A stretch of 64,000 nucleotides of DNA from Dactylosporangium aurantiacum (lineage in GTDB: Bacteria; Actinomycetota; Actinomycetes; Mycobacteriales; Micromonosporaceae), in NCBI RefSeq assembly GCF_000716715.1, contig NZ_JNYJ01000008.1, positions 124,001 to 188,000 on the forward strand, written 5' to 3'. The notes beneath the pieces were generated by a model. It searched no databases. It worked only from the letters and a program-made list of their open reading frames with translations, and was not told where the DNA came from. Made by a program: the position numbers and the translations under genes. Positions 16,227 through 23,525 of this stretch are shown here, piece by piece. Each line of letters begins with the position of its first letter. The stretch's first letter is position 1.

Positions 16227-16304
16227 CGCCGATGATCTTCGCACCGCGGGCGGCCGGGCGCACGGCGGGCCCGGTCGTCGGGGCGTCCAGGCCGGGATCG
16301 CGGG

Positions 16305-17519
16305 TCAGGTTCGGGGCGCCGGCGCCTCGTCGGGTTCGGTGAGGGTGGCGTTCGTCCAGCGCAGCGCGGCCAGGAGGTCGTCGGCCAGGTCGGGGACGGC
16401 GGCGAGTGGCGCGTCGCGCTGGTACGTGCGCACCTCGGTCAGCACCGCGCCGAGCCGGCCGCGGCTGTGGACGACGGCCTCGGCAACGTCCTCGGTGAGC
16501 GGGAGCTGATCGGTGAGCTCGCTCGCGGGGCGGCCGAGCAGGTCGCCGATGGCCGACAGCAGGCCGACGGTGAACGCGGCCGGCCCCGAGCCGCCCTGGC
16601 GTTCGGCGACGGTCTGGCACATGCGGGCCCGCACGACCGCGTCGGTGAGCTGGGCCTCGTCGCCGTCGGCGAGGTCGGCGACCATCATCAGGGTCGCCCA
16701 CTGCCGCACCTGCGGGATGCCGAGCATGACGACCGCCTGGCGGATCGACGACACCTGCTGGGGCAGGCCGTTGGAGGCGGCGTTGACGCCGCGCAGGACG
16801 CGCACGGCGAGGGCCGGGTCGCGTTCGATGGTGTCGACGGCGCGGTCCAGGTTGACCTCGTCGGTGGCGAGCTCGGCGAGCAGCCGCATGCGGGCCAGCC
16901 GGGTCGGGCTCAGGGTATGGGTGGTGATCAGGTGGGGGCGGCTCAGCACGTGCCCCTGGAACCACTGGAACTGCAGCTTGCGGGCCAGGTCGAGCAGGTC
17001 GTGGGTCTCGACCCGCTGGGCGACGAGCCGGACGCGGGGGTACCGGCGGCACTGCCCGGCGACGGCGCTGATCGCGTGGCGGTCGCCGGCCAGCATGTTG
17101 ACCTTGACGTAGTGGGCGAACGGCAGCAGGCGGGCGCGGGACGCGTCGCCGGCGAAGTCGTCCACGGCGATGCGGTGGCCCTGCTCGACGAGGCGGGCGA
17201 CGCCGTCGAGCACCTCGTCGTCGACGGCGACGTCGGCCATCAGCTCCAGGCCGGCGGCGCCCGGCGGGAACGGCAGCGGCAGCTCGCCGACGATGAACTC
17301 GCGGGTGAGGTTGATGAAGCAGCGACGGTCGCCGACCAGCTCGGGGATGCCGAACGCGGTGAACGCCTCCACGATGACCCGGCTCGTCGCGGCGCTGTCG
17401 CGGACGGCGGCGTGCATCGCCTCGGGTCCGTCGCGGAACAGCAGCTCGTAGGCGGCGACGTGGCCGTGCCGGTCGTAGAGTGCCTGCCGGCCGATGTGTA
17501 CGGGTCGGGTGCTGTCCAC
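16305..17519 (-). CDS. EAL-HDOD (YuxH-type) protein, degenerate EAL domain
   Basis: 404 aa. Starts HIGRQALYDRHGHVAAYELLFR, the YuxH-family form of an EAL domain, then INLTREFIVG, AVDDFAGD and YVKVNML. An HDOD domain fills the C-terminal half (VNAASNGLPQQVSSIRQAV, ARMCQTVAE). Compared with catalytic EAL domains, the second Glu is lost (LMADVAV), the K-x-D is KVN and the A-E-x-V-E is AQRVET. Phosphodiesterase activity is thus unlikely; a sensing or scaffold role is inferred. It is a tandem paralogue of the next gene upstream on the same strand. Confidence 0.88.
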   Translation of the reverse strand: MDSTRPVHIGRQALYDRHGHVAAYELLFRDGPEAMHAAVRDSAATSRVIVEAFTAFGIPELVGDRRCFINLTREFIVGELPLPFPPGAAGLELMADVAVDDEVLDGVARLVEQGHRIAVDDFAGDASRARLLPFAHYVKVNMLAGDRHAISAVAGQCRRYPRVRLVAQRVETHDLLDLARKLQFQWFQGHVLSRPHLITTHTLSPTRLARMRLLAELATDEVNLDRAVDTIERDPALAVRVLRGVNAASNGLPQQVSSIRQAVVMLGIPQVRQWATLMMVADLADGDEAQLTDAVVRARMCQTVAERQGGSGPAAFTVGLLSAIGDLLGRPASELTDQLPLTEDVAEAVVHSRGRLGAVLTEVRTYQRDAPLAAVPDLADDLLAALRWTNATLTEPDEAPAPRT

Positions 17520-17576
17520 GTTCGCCTATCGGCAGGTCACGGCGGCGTTGAAGGAGAGGTCATCGCCCAGTTGCGG

Positions 17577-18815
17577 TCACGGTGACGTGGGGCGGGTCCT
17601 GGGGGCGATGATGTGCCCGGTGTACGCCACGGCGTCCAGGTATGCCAGCGCGGTCTCCTCCACCGGCAGCGGCGCCGCCAGCAGCATCGGCAGGTCCGAC
17701 GCCTCGTAGGCCGCGACGAGGGACAGCAGCTCGCCGAGCGGCCCGACGCCGTCGACCAGGGCGTCGGTCACCTCGTGGCTCAGCGACAGGCGCGTGGCCA
17801 GCTCCGCGGCGCGCTGGCCGAGCAGGTCGGCGACGGCGGAGATCAGCCCGACGGTGAACGCCGGCTCTCCCGGCACCTCCATCCGCTCGGCGATGTTCTG
17901 GCACATGCGGGCCCGGGTGATCGCGCCGGACAGCTGCGCCGCGCCGGGGTCGTCAAGGTCGCTGACCAGCATGAGCGTGGCCCAGTCGCGGAGCCGGTCG
18001 ACGCCGAGGAGCAGGACCGCCTCGTGGACCGAGGACACCTTGACCGGCAGGCCGAGCGCGTCGGCGTTGGCGGCGGCCATGAGCCGCAGGCTGAGCGCCG
18101 GGTCGCTGGTGACCAGGCCGACGACCCGGTTCAGCGGGATGCCCGGGCCGACGAGGAGGCCGAGCAGCTCGACCCGGGCCAGCCGCGACGGCGACAGCGC
18201 GGTGCCGGACACGACCTGGGGGCGGCCCAGGACGTACCCCTGGAAGAGGTCGAACCCGAGCGCCCTGGTGTGCTCGAGCTGCTCCCGGGTCTCGAGGCGT
18301 TCGGCGACGAGGATGAGGTTGGGGTACTTGCGGCAGCGTTCCACGGTGGCGACCAGCTCGTCCGGCGGCGTCTCCAGCACGTCGATCTTGACGTAGGTGG
18401 CCAGTTCGAGCAGCGGCTCGTGGCCCAGGCCGAACACGTAGTCGTCCAGCGCGATGCGGTACCCCTGCTCGACCAGCCGCGCGACGGCCGCGACCACGGT
18501 GTCGTCGATCGTGACGGTCTCGAGGACCTCCAGGACGACCTGCTCGTGGTCGAAGGGCAGCGGCAGGTCCCCGACGAGGAACTCGCGGGTGAGGTTCACG
18601 AAGCACAGGCCGCGTCCGCACAGCGACTCGATGCCGATCTCGGTGAAGGCGGTGATGAGGACGCGGCTGGTGGCGTACGCCCCACGCTCGTCGGCCTCCA
18701 CCGCCCCGGCGTCGCCGCGGAAGAGCAACTCGTAGCCGTGGACGTCGCCGCGCCGGTCGAAGATCGGCTGACGTCCGACGTGCACTGCGCCGGAAGCGGG
18801 GAACATACCGCACAC
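17577..18815 (-). CDS. EAL-HDOD (YuxH-type) protein with most EAL residues kept
   Basis: 412 aa from GTG 18815; GGAG five nt upstream supports it, and ATG 18806 is an alternative. Same plan as its neighbour: HVGRQPIFDRRGDVHGYELL, FVNLTREFLVG, then LEVLETVTI, ALDDYVFG, YVKIDVLE, LVAERLETREQ and FQGYVLG, followed by HDOD (AAANADALGLPVKVSSVHEA, ARMCQNIAE). In contrast to the paralogue, the Glu, Asn, Glu, Asp-Asp, Lys, Glu and Gln positions of the EAL active site all look present, so it may bind or hydrolyse c-di-GMP. It lies upstream of the degenerate copy and likely shares its transcript. Confidence 0.88.
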   Translation of the reverse strand: MCGMFPASGAVHVGRQPIFDRRGDVHGYELLFRGDAGAVEADERGAYATSRVLITAFTEIGIESLCGRGLCFVNLTREFLVGDLPLPFDHEQVVLEVLETVTIDDTVVAAVARLVEQGYRIALDDYVFGLGHEPLLELATYVKIDVLETPPDELVATVERCRKYPNLILVAERLETREQLEHTRALGFDLFQGYVLGRPQVVSGTALSPSRLARVELLGLLVGPGIPLNRVVGLVTSDPALSLRLMAAANADALGLPVKVSSVHEAVLLLGVDRLRDWATLMLVSDLDDPGAAQLSGAITRARMCQNIAERMEVPGEPAFTVGLISAVADLLGQRAAELATRLSLSHEVTDALVDGVGPLGELLSLVAAYEASDLPMLLAAPLPVEETALAYLDAVAYTGHIIAPRTRPTSP

Positions 18816-18889
18816 ATCGACTCCGGCGGCGCGACAATGACCCCTTTGCCGCGGAAAAGTTGCCGCGGCGGCGCCTCGCCGTGCCGCGC

Positions 18890-19564
18890 TCAGGCCGCCG
18901 CGGCCATCGCGTGGATCTTCCAGCCGAGGTCGGGGAAGCCGGCCGCGTCCGCGACGTGGGCGCTGGCCGTGTTGGCCGGGTCGTGCAGGTACACCGCGAC
19001 CGCGCCGCCCGCCACGATCCGCCGGGCGGCCCGCGCGACGAGCCGCCGGGCCAGGCCCCGGCCGCGGGCCCGCTCGTCGGTGCCGACGGAGATCTCGACA
19101 CCGGACACGTCGTGGGGTTTCAGGCCGACCCCGGCGAGGTACGCGCCGTCCTCGTCCCGGGCGACGAGCACCTCACCCGGGAAGGGGCGCAGCCAGTCAG
19201 GGATGCCGGGGGAGTCCGACGGCTCCCACGCCCCGGCGTCCGGCAGCGCGGCCGGGGCCTGCGACCAGCGGAACACGCCGGTGAAGCAGACCTGGTCGGG
19301 GCGGCCCAGCACGGCCGGCAGCCGCGCGGCGAGGACGTCGGCGGCCGCGTCGGCGGGCAGGCCGGCGACGAGGGCGGCGACCGCGTCGCGGTGCGCGGGT
19401 GGCACGGACAGCACCCCGCGCCCGCCGGCGTCGGTGACCCCGAGCATCAGCTGCTCCGCGCCGTCCCAGCGGGGCTTGTCCCGGGCCGGGTGGCCGACGA
19501 CGGCGATCCCCGCCCCGGGCGGGGGCCACGCGCCGAGCCAGACCTGCAGGAACCTCGTCAGCAC
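18890..19564 (-). CDS. GNAT-family N-acetyltransferase
   Basis: 224 aa from GTG 19564 (VLTRFLQVWLGAWPPPG), chosen because GGAGG lies 5 nt upstream; a longer frame from 19606 lacks such a site. The C-terminal half is the GNAT fold: GVEISVGTDERARGRGLARR with the acetyl-CoA loop R-x-x-G-x-G-x-A, then YLHDPANTASAHVADAAGF. The N-terminal half (about 110 residues) is a less conserved extension. Substrate unknown. A 13-bp inverted repeat lies just upstream of the ribosome site. Confidence 0.82.
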   Translation of the reverse strand: MLTRFLQVWLGAWPPPGAGIAVVGHPARDKPRWDGAEQLMLGVTDAGGRGVLSVPPAHRDAVAALVAGLPADAAADVLAARLPAVLGRPDQVCFTGVFRWSQAPAALPDAGAWEPSDSPGIPDWLRPFPGEVLVARDEDGAYLAGVGLKPHDVSGVEISVGTDERARGRGLARRLVARAARRIVAGGAVAVYLHDPANTASAHVADAAGFPDLGWKIHAMAAAA

Positions 19565-19576
19565 GAACGCCTCCGC

Positions 19577-19629
19577 GGAAAGGATCGAGAGCCCAGCCAG
19601 GACCACATCCTAGGCGCTCGATCCTTTCC
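19577..19629. repeat. 13-bp perfect inverted repeat upstream of acetyltransferase gene
   Basis: GGAAAGGATCGAG (19577-19589) and CTCGATCCTTTCC (19617-19629) separated by 27 nt. It begins 13 nt upstream of the GTG at 19564 and next to its GGAGG. It could be a 5' leader hairpin controlling translation, or a two-half-site operator. Confidence 0.55.
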
Positions 19630-19652
19630 AGCAGGTCCCCGACAGCAGACCG

Positions 19653-19694
19653 AAGGCCGACGCAAGGCCGACGCAAGGCCGACGGAAGGCCGGC
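19653..19694. repeat. Short tandem repeat, 11-bp unit
   Basis: AAGGCCGACGC at 19653-19663 and 19664-19674, AAGGCCGACGG at 19675-19685, then a partial copy AAGGCCGGC. It lies just after the snapalysin stop (minus strand) and ahead of the acetyltransferase. Confidence 0.7.
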
Positions 19695-19704
19695 AACAGC
19701 GCCG

Positions 19705-20241
19705 TCAGCCGACGAGCAGTACCTCGGGCGCGTCCTGGGGCGCCGCGACCCCGGCGGCGAAGTTGCGCTGCACCTGCGCCGCCTCGGTCGTGCTGGGGTT
19801 GGCGTTGGTGCACGACACCGGCGCGCTGCTGCCGGACATGAGGTCCGAGCACAGCCCGGTCCGCCGGTCCGGCAGGCCGAGGATGTGGCCGAACTCGTGC
19901 GTGGCGATCCGCAGCGGGTAGTAGCCGTCGACGACGGCCTCCCGCCCCATGTACCAGCGTCCGTTGCCGAGGCTCGTGGTGTACGTCCTGGGCCAGCCGT
20001 TGTCGGCGTAGACCCGGATGTTGGGTGTCCGGCCGGCGGTGACGGGCACCAGCCGGACGTTGCTGACCCGGCCGTTCCACACGGTGGCGGCCTGGTCGAC
20101 CACCGCGACGAACTCCTGCGCCTGGCTCGCGTCGTAGTAGAGGGTACGGGTGGCCGCGTGCGCGGGTGCCGCGCCGGCCAACTGGACGCCGACCAGTGCC
20201 GCGATGGCGAGCAGCACGGTGGCGAATCTGCGTCTGAGCAT
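19705..20241 (-). CDS. Snapalysin-family secreted zinc metalloprotease
   Basis: 178 aa. Sec-type signal peptide ending near AHA at residues 27-29. The zinc site HEFGHILGLPD spans residues 115-125: His115 and His119 bind zinc, Glu116 is catalytic, and Asp125 replaces the third His, as is diagnostic of snapalysin (MEROPS M7). The Met-turn is DLMSG with Met135. Cys131 and a later Cys (VSCTN) probably form a disulfide. It would be a small extracellular neutral protease. TAGCCT (complement of 20248-20253) is 6 nt before the ATG, and an AT-only core GATATATATC (20274-20283) lies upstream, unusual for this GC-rich region. Confidence 0.92.
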   Translation of the reverse strand: MLRRRFATVLLAIAALVGVQLAGAAPAHAATRTLYYDASQAQEFVAVVDQAATVWNGRVSNVRLVPVTAGRTPNIRVYADNGWPRTYTTSLGNGRWYMGREAVVDGYYPLRIATHEFGHILGLPDRRTGLCSDLMSGSSAPVSCTNANPSTTEAAQVQRNFAAGVAAPQDAPEVLLVG

Positions 20242-20290
20242 GCCCAGAGGCTAGCTTTGCATAGACGGCAACCGATATATATCAGTCAGC

Positions 20291-21136
20291 TCATACCAGT
20301 ACCCCGGCCACCGCCGCCACGACGGTGGCGGCCTGGCGGCGGCCGGTCTCGGCGGCCGCGGCGCGCCTGGCCGGGTCGAGCACGTTGCGGCCGATCGCGG
20401 CCTTCGCCTCGGCGTCGGGGGTGACCACGACGGAGCGCACCCCCGCGCCGAGCGCGGCCAGCTCGGTGGCCACCCGCCCGGAGCGGCGCAGCGACGCCGT
20501 CGACGGGGCGAGCACCACGACCCGGTCGTGGCCGCGGGCGAGGTGGACGTTGGCGGCGGAGCGGGACCCGCCGTCCATGTACCGCCGGCCGCCGATGGTG
20601 ACCGTGGGCCAGACGACCGGCACGGCGCAGCTGGCCGCGACCGCGGAGACCAGGTCCACCCCGCTGTCGCGGTCGAAGGCAACCTCCTCGCCGGTCTCGG
20701 CGTCGACGGCGGTGATCAGCACGCGCGGCGCGTCCGGCCACTCGTGACTGGGCAGCCGCCCGGCGATGACGTCGCGGCGGACCTGTTCGTCGACGGTGTC
20801 CGCGGTACGCGCGGCGTGCCCCAACCGGCGCAGCGCCTGCCGGTCGTCGCCGGGGCGCAGGCCGGCGGCGGCGTAGCGCAGCATCGTGCCGGCCCCGAAG
20901 TGCGCGGCGATCTCCCCGGTGGCGGGCCGGCGCTGGCGCTCGTACAGCTCCTCGACCGGCACGCCGCTGGTCACCTGGGCGGCGACGACCGCGCCGGCGG
21001 ACGTGCCGACGACCAGGTCGGCCCTGGTGAGGTCGACGCCGGCGGCGGCCAGGCCGGCGATGATGCCGGTCTCCCAGGCGACGCCGGTGACGCCACCGCC
21101 GCCGAGGACGAGCGCAAATGAGGGGTGAGGAGGCAT
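20291..21136 (-). CDS. Patatin-like phospholipase
   Basis: 281 aa. Oxyanion-hole motif [12 protein letters not shown] (residues 11-22), nucleophile elbow GTSAG with Ser46 (44-48), and the dyad Asp188 in YMDGGS. These are the full catalytic elements of bacterial patatins (RssA type), which hydrolyse acyl esters of phospholipids. No signal peptide. TACAGT (complement of 21143-21148) lies 6 nt before the ATG. It is divergent from the RNase Z gene with 23 bp between the starts. Confidence 0.9.
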   Translation of the reverse strand: MPPHPSFALVLGGGGVTGVAWETGIIAGLAAAGVDLTRADLVVGTSAGAVVAAQVTSGVPVEELYERQRRPATGEIAAHFGAGTMLRYAAAGLRPGDDRQALRRLGHAARTADTVDEQVRRDVIAGRLPSHEWPDAPRVLITAVDAETGEEVAFDRDSGVDLVSAVAASCAVPVVWPTVTIGGRRYMDGGSRSAANVHLARGHDRVVVLAPSTASLRRSGRVATELAALGAGVRSVVVTPDAEAKAAIGRNVLDPARRAAAAETGRRQAATVVAAVAGVLV

Positions 21137-21159
21137 GCGGCAACTGTAGGGTTCCGCGA
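21137..21159. promoter_or_regulatory. 23-bp bidirectional leaderless promoter with overlapping -10 elements
   Basis: TAGGGT at 21147-21152 lies 7 nt before the plus-strand ATG 21160. TACAGT on the minus strand (complement of 21143-21148) lies 6 nt before ATG 21136. They share the TA at 21147-21148. Confidence 0.6.
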
Positions 21160-22071
21160 ATGCGTGAGCTCGTCGTGCTGGGGACCAGCAGCCAGGTGCC
21201 GACCCGGGCGCGCAACCACAACGGGTACTTCCTGCGCTGGGACAACGAGGGATTCCTGTTCGACCCCGGGGACGGCACGCAGCGGCAGATGTCGCACGCG
21301 GGGGTGCCGGCCACCGACATCACCCGGATCTGCCTGACGCACTTCCACGGCGACCACTGCCTCGGGCTGCCCGGGGTGGTGCAGCGCATCTCGCTGGACA
21401 ACGCCCCGCACCCCGTGACGGCGCACTTCCCGGCGAGCGGGCGGGTGTTCTTCGACCGGCTCCGGCACGCGTCGGTCTTCTACGACGCCGCGGACATCCG
21501 TCCCGAGCCGGTCGGCGGGGACGGCCCCATCGTCACCACTCCGACGTGGTCGCTCGAGGCGAGAGCCCTGGACCACGGCATCGACACGTACGGCTACCGC
21601 CTGGTCGAGGCCGACGGCCGGCGGATGGTGCCGGAGCTGCTGCGGCGGCACGGCATCGCGGGCCCGGCGGTCGGCGCGTTGCAGCGCGACGGCGCCGTGA
21701 CGCTCGACGGCCGGACGGTGACCGTCGAGGAGGTCAGCGTGCTGCGACCCGGCCAGCGGTTCGCGTTCATCATGGACACCCGCCTGTGCGAGGGCGTGAC
21801 CGCCCTGGCCGACGGCGCCGACCTGCTGGTGATCGAGTCCACGTACCTGGACGTGGACGCCGGTCTGGCCGCGGCGCACGGGCACCTGACGGCAGGTCAG
21901 GCGGCCCGGGTCGCGGCCGATTGCGGGGTGCGCACCCTCGTGCTCACCCATTTCTCGCAGCGTTACGACGACCCTGAGCGCTTCGCCGACGAGGCGGCGA
22001 AGGTGTTCGACGGTGAGGTCGTGGTGGCGGAGGACCTGGCCCGGGTCCGGGTGCCGGCCCGCCGCCCCTGA
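21160..22071 (+). CDS. rnz: Ribonuclease Z (tRNA 3'-processing endonuclease)
   Basis: 303 aa from ATG 21160 ([20 protein letters not shown]), the normal tRNase Z start. The metallo-beta-lactamase motif HFHGDH is at residues 61-66, preceded by RICLT. Later metal-site segments are [12 protein letters not shown] (with the PxKxR-like tail replaced by R-x-V-E), IMDTRLCEG and VLTHFSQRY. It cleaves 3' trailers of tRNA precursors. The length fits bacterial rnz (about 300-310 aa). The frame could be extended upstream, but the TAGGGT hexamer 7 nt before this ATG supports the chosen start. Confidence 0.92.
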   Translation: MRELVVLGTSSQVPTRARNHNGYFLRWDNEGFLFDPGDGTQRQMSHAGVPATDITRICLTHFHGDHCLGLPGVVQRISLDNAPHPVTAHFPASGRVFFDRLRHASVFYDAADIRPEPVGGDGPIVTTPTWSLEARALDHGIDTYGYRLVEADGRRMVPELLRRHGIAGPAVGALQRDGAVTLDGRTVTVEEVSVLRPGQRFAFIMDTRLCEGVTALADGADLLVIESTYLDVDAGLAAAHGHLTAGQAARVAADCGVRTLVLTHFSQRYDDPERFADEAAKVFDGEVVVAEDLARVRVPARRP

Positions 22072-22123
22072 ACGTTCAGGGACCTCACCCTGTACTTGTC
22101 ACGCCCTACCGGCTGCTCCCGGG

Positions 22124-22423
22124 TCAGTCGCACTCGCGGCAGATCGGGGCGCCGTTCTTCTCGCGGGAGAGCTGGCTGCGGTGGTGCACGAGGAAGCAGC
22201 TGGAGCAGCGGAACTCGTCCAGCCGCATCGGCACCACCGGCACGGTCAGCTCCTCGTCGGGAAGCTCCGCCCCGGGCAGCTCGAAACCGACCTCGCTGTC
22301 GTCGACGTCGACGGACGGCGACTGGGCGTTGGCCCGCCGGGCGGTGAGCTCTTCGAGGCTGTCCTCGGCGAGGTCGGTGCCGACGGGGTGGCGTGGCGCG
22401 TCGTAGTCAGTGCTGATGGCCAT
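22124..22423 (-). CDS. DUF4193 family zinc-ribbon-like protein
   Basis: 99 aa from ATG 22423. Contains the DUF4193 hallmarks: STDYDAPRH start, DLAEDSLEELTARRANAQ, an acidic middle ending FELPGAEL, then FRCSSCFLVHHRSQLS and PICRECD. Four Cys (CxxC and CxxC) form a probable zinc ribbon like those of small RNA polymerase-associated proteins. Widely conserved in actinobacteria; function unproven. GAGGGTGAAC-type leader sequence precedes the ATG. Confidence 0.85.
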   Translation of the reverse strand: MAISTDYDAPRHPVGTDLAEDSLEELTARRANAQSPSVDVDDSEVGFELPGAELPDEELTVPVVPMRLDEFRCSSCFLVHHRSQLSREKNGAPICRECD

Positions 22424-22564
22424 GGCGTTCACCCTCTCTTGGTGACTGTGGTTGTGTAACGAACGCCGCCGGCCTCGGATGTGTTCCCCGACCGACATGA
22501 ATGAATACCGCCGGGACCAAATCGGTCCACTGTGGACATATCAACAGCGTTGGCGCCCACGAGG

Positions 22565-23491
22565 CTACCTCGCCCGGCTGGCCGTTCGCGGTGTTTTCGG
22601 ATTCTGGTTTCCGACGATCGCGGCGGCGGCCGCGCGGCCGGACAGCCAGGCCGCCTCCACCCTTGGCCGGCCATACCCGTCGCCGGCCAGATACACGCCC
22701 TCCACCTGCGCAAACGCCGATGCGGCGGGCTGGGCGGGGCGGGCCGCCGGCCAGCGGCGCGCGGTCACGGCGACCGCGGCGTCGGGCAGGTCCAGCAGCT
22801 CCCTCACGGCGGCCTCAACGTCGGCGACGGCCGATTCCATGGCGAAACCCGGTGTGGTGTGCGCCACCAGGACCGGTGCACCGTCCCCGCGCCGCGACCC
22901 GTCGTCACAGACGGTGGTGAGCACCGGGTGATCGTTGACGAAGGCCCCGGTCAGCGGCGCCCAGCAGCGGCGGCGGTAGCGCAGCGCGACAGCCAGGGAC
23001 GGCTGCCAGTCCTGCGCCTCGGCGAGGGGCGCCGCCGCCGGCAGCAGCGCGGCCGCCTGCGGGGCGGGCATCGCCAGCACCACCGTGCCGTCCAGCACTG
23101 TCAGGTCTTTGACAGCTACCCCACAGGTCACATCAAGCCCGGCCGCGAGGTCCACGGCGAGGGACGCCAGCCCGCCGGGGGCGGACCACCGCTGCGGGAC
23201 GGCCGCGCCGGCGGGGTGCGGGCGGTGGCCGTACACCGCGAAATCGGGACCGGACCAGGGGCGCGCCAGACCTTCGTCCTGCCAGCGGGCCACGACCGCC
23301 CCGAACCCGGGGTCGGTGACGGTGAAGTAGGCCGCGCCCAGGTCCACCGGGCGGCCGTCCAGCACGTCGCCACCGAGCCGACCGCCGGGCGCCGCGGCCC
23401 GCTCCAGGAGCCGCACCGGCACGCCGGCGTCCCGCAACGCCCCCGCGCACGCCAGCCCCGCCACACCCGCGCCGACCACCACCACCGCCAT
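22565..23491 (-). CDS. NAD(P)/FAD-dependent oxidoreductase, renalase/amine-oxidase-like
   Basis: 308 aa. The dinucleotide-binding motif VVVVGAGVAGLACAGALRDAG starts at residue 3, then LLERAAAPGGRLGG. The FAD-contacting C-terminal motif GVYLAGDGYGRPRVEAAWLS fits the family. The substrate domain is shorter than in monoamine oxidases, as in renalase-like bacterial proteins. The substrate is unknown. Divergent from the large FAD/GcvT gene at 23526, with a 34-bp gap. Confidence 0.85.
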   Translation of the reverse strand: MAVVVVGAGVAGLACAGALRDAGVPVRLLERAAAPGGRLGGDVLDGRPVDLGAAYFTVTDPGFGAVVARWQDEGLARPWSGPDFAVYGHRPHPAGAAVPQRWSAPGGLASLAVDLAAGLDVTCGVAVKDLTVLDGTVVLAMPAPQAAALLPAAAPLAEAQDWQPSLAVALRYRRRCWAPLTGAFVNDHPVLTTVCDDGSRRGDGAPVLVAHTTPGFAMESAVADVEAAVRELLDLPDAAVAVTARRWPAARPAQPAASAFAQVEGVYLAGDGYGRPRVEAAWLSGRAAAAAIVGNQNPKTPRTASRAR

Positions 23492-23525
23492 CGGCCCAGT
23501 CTCGCAGGATGCTTAGGCTCTCGGG

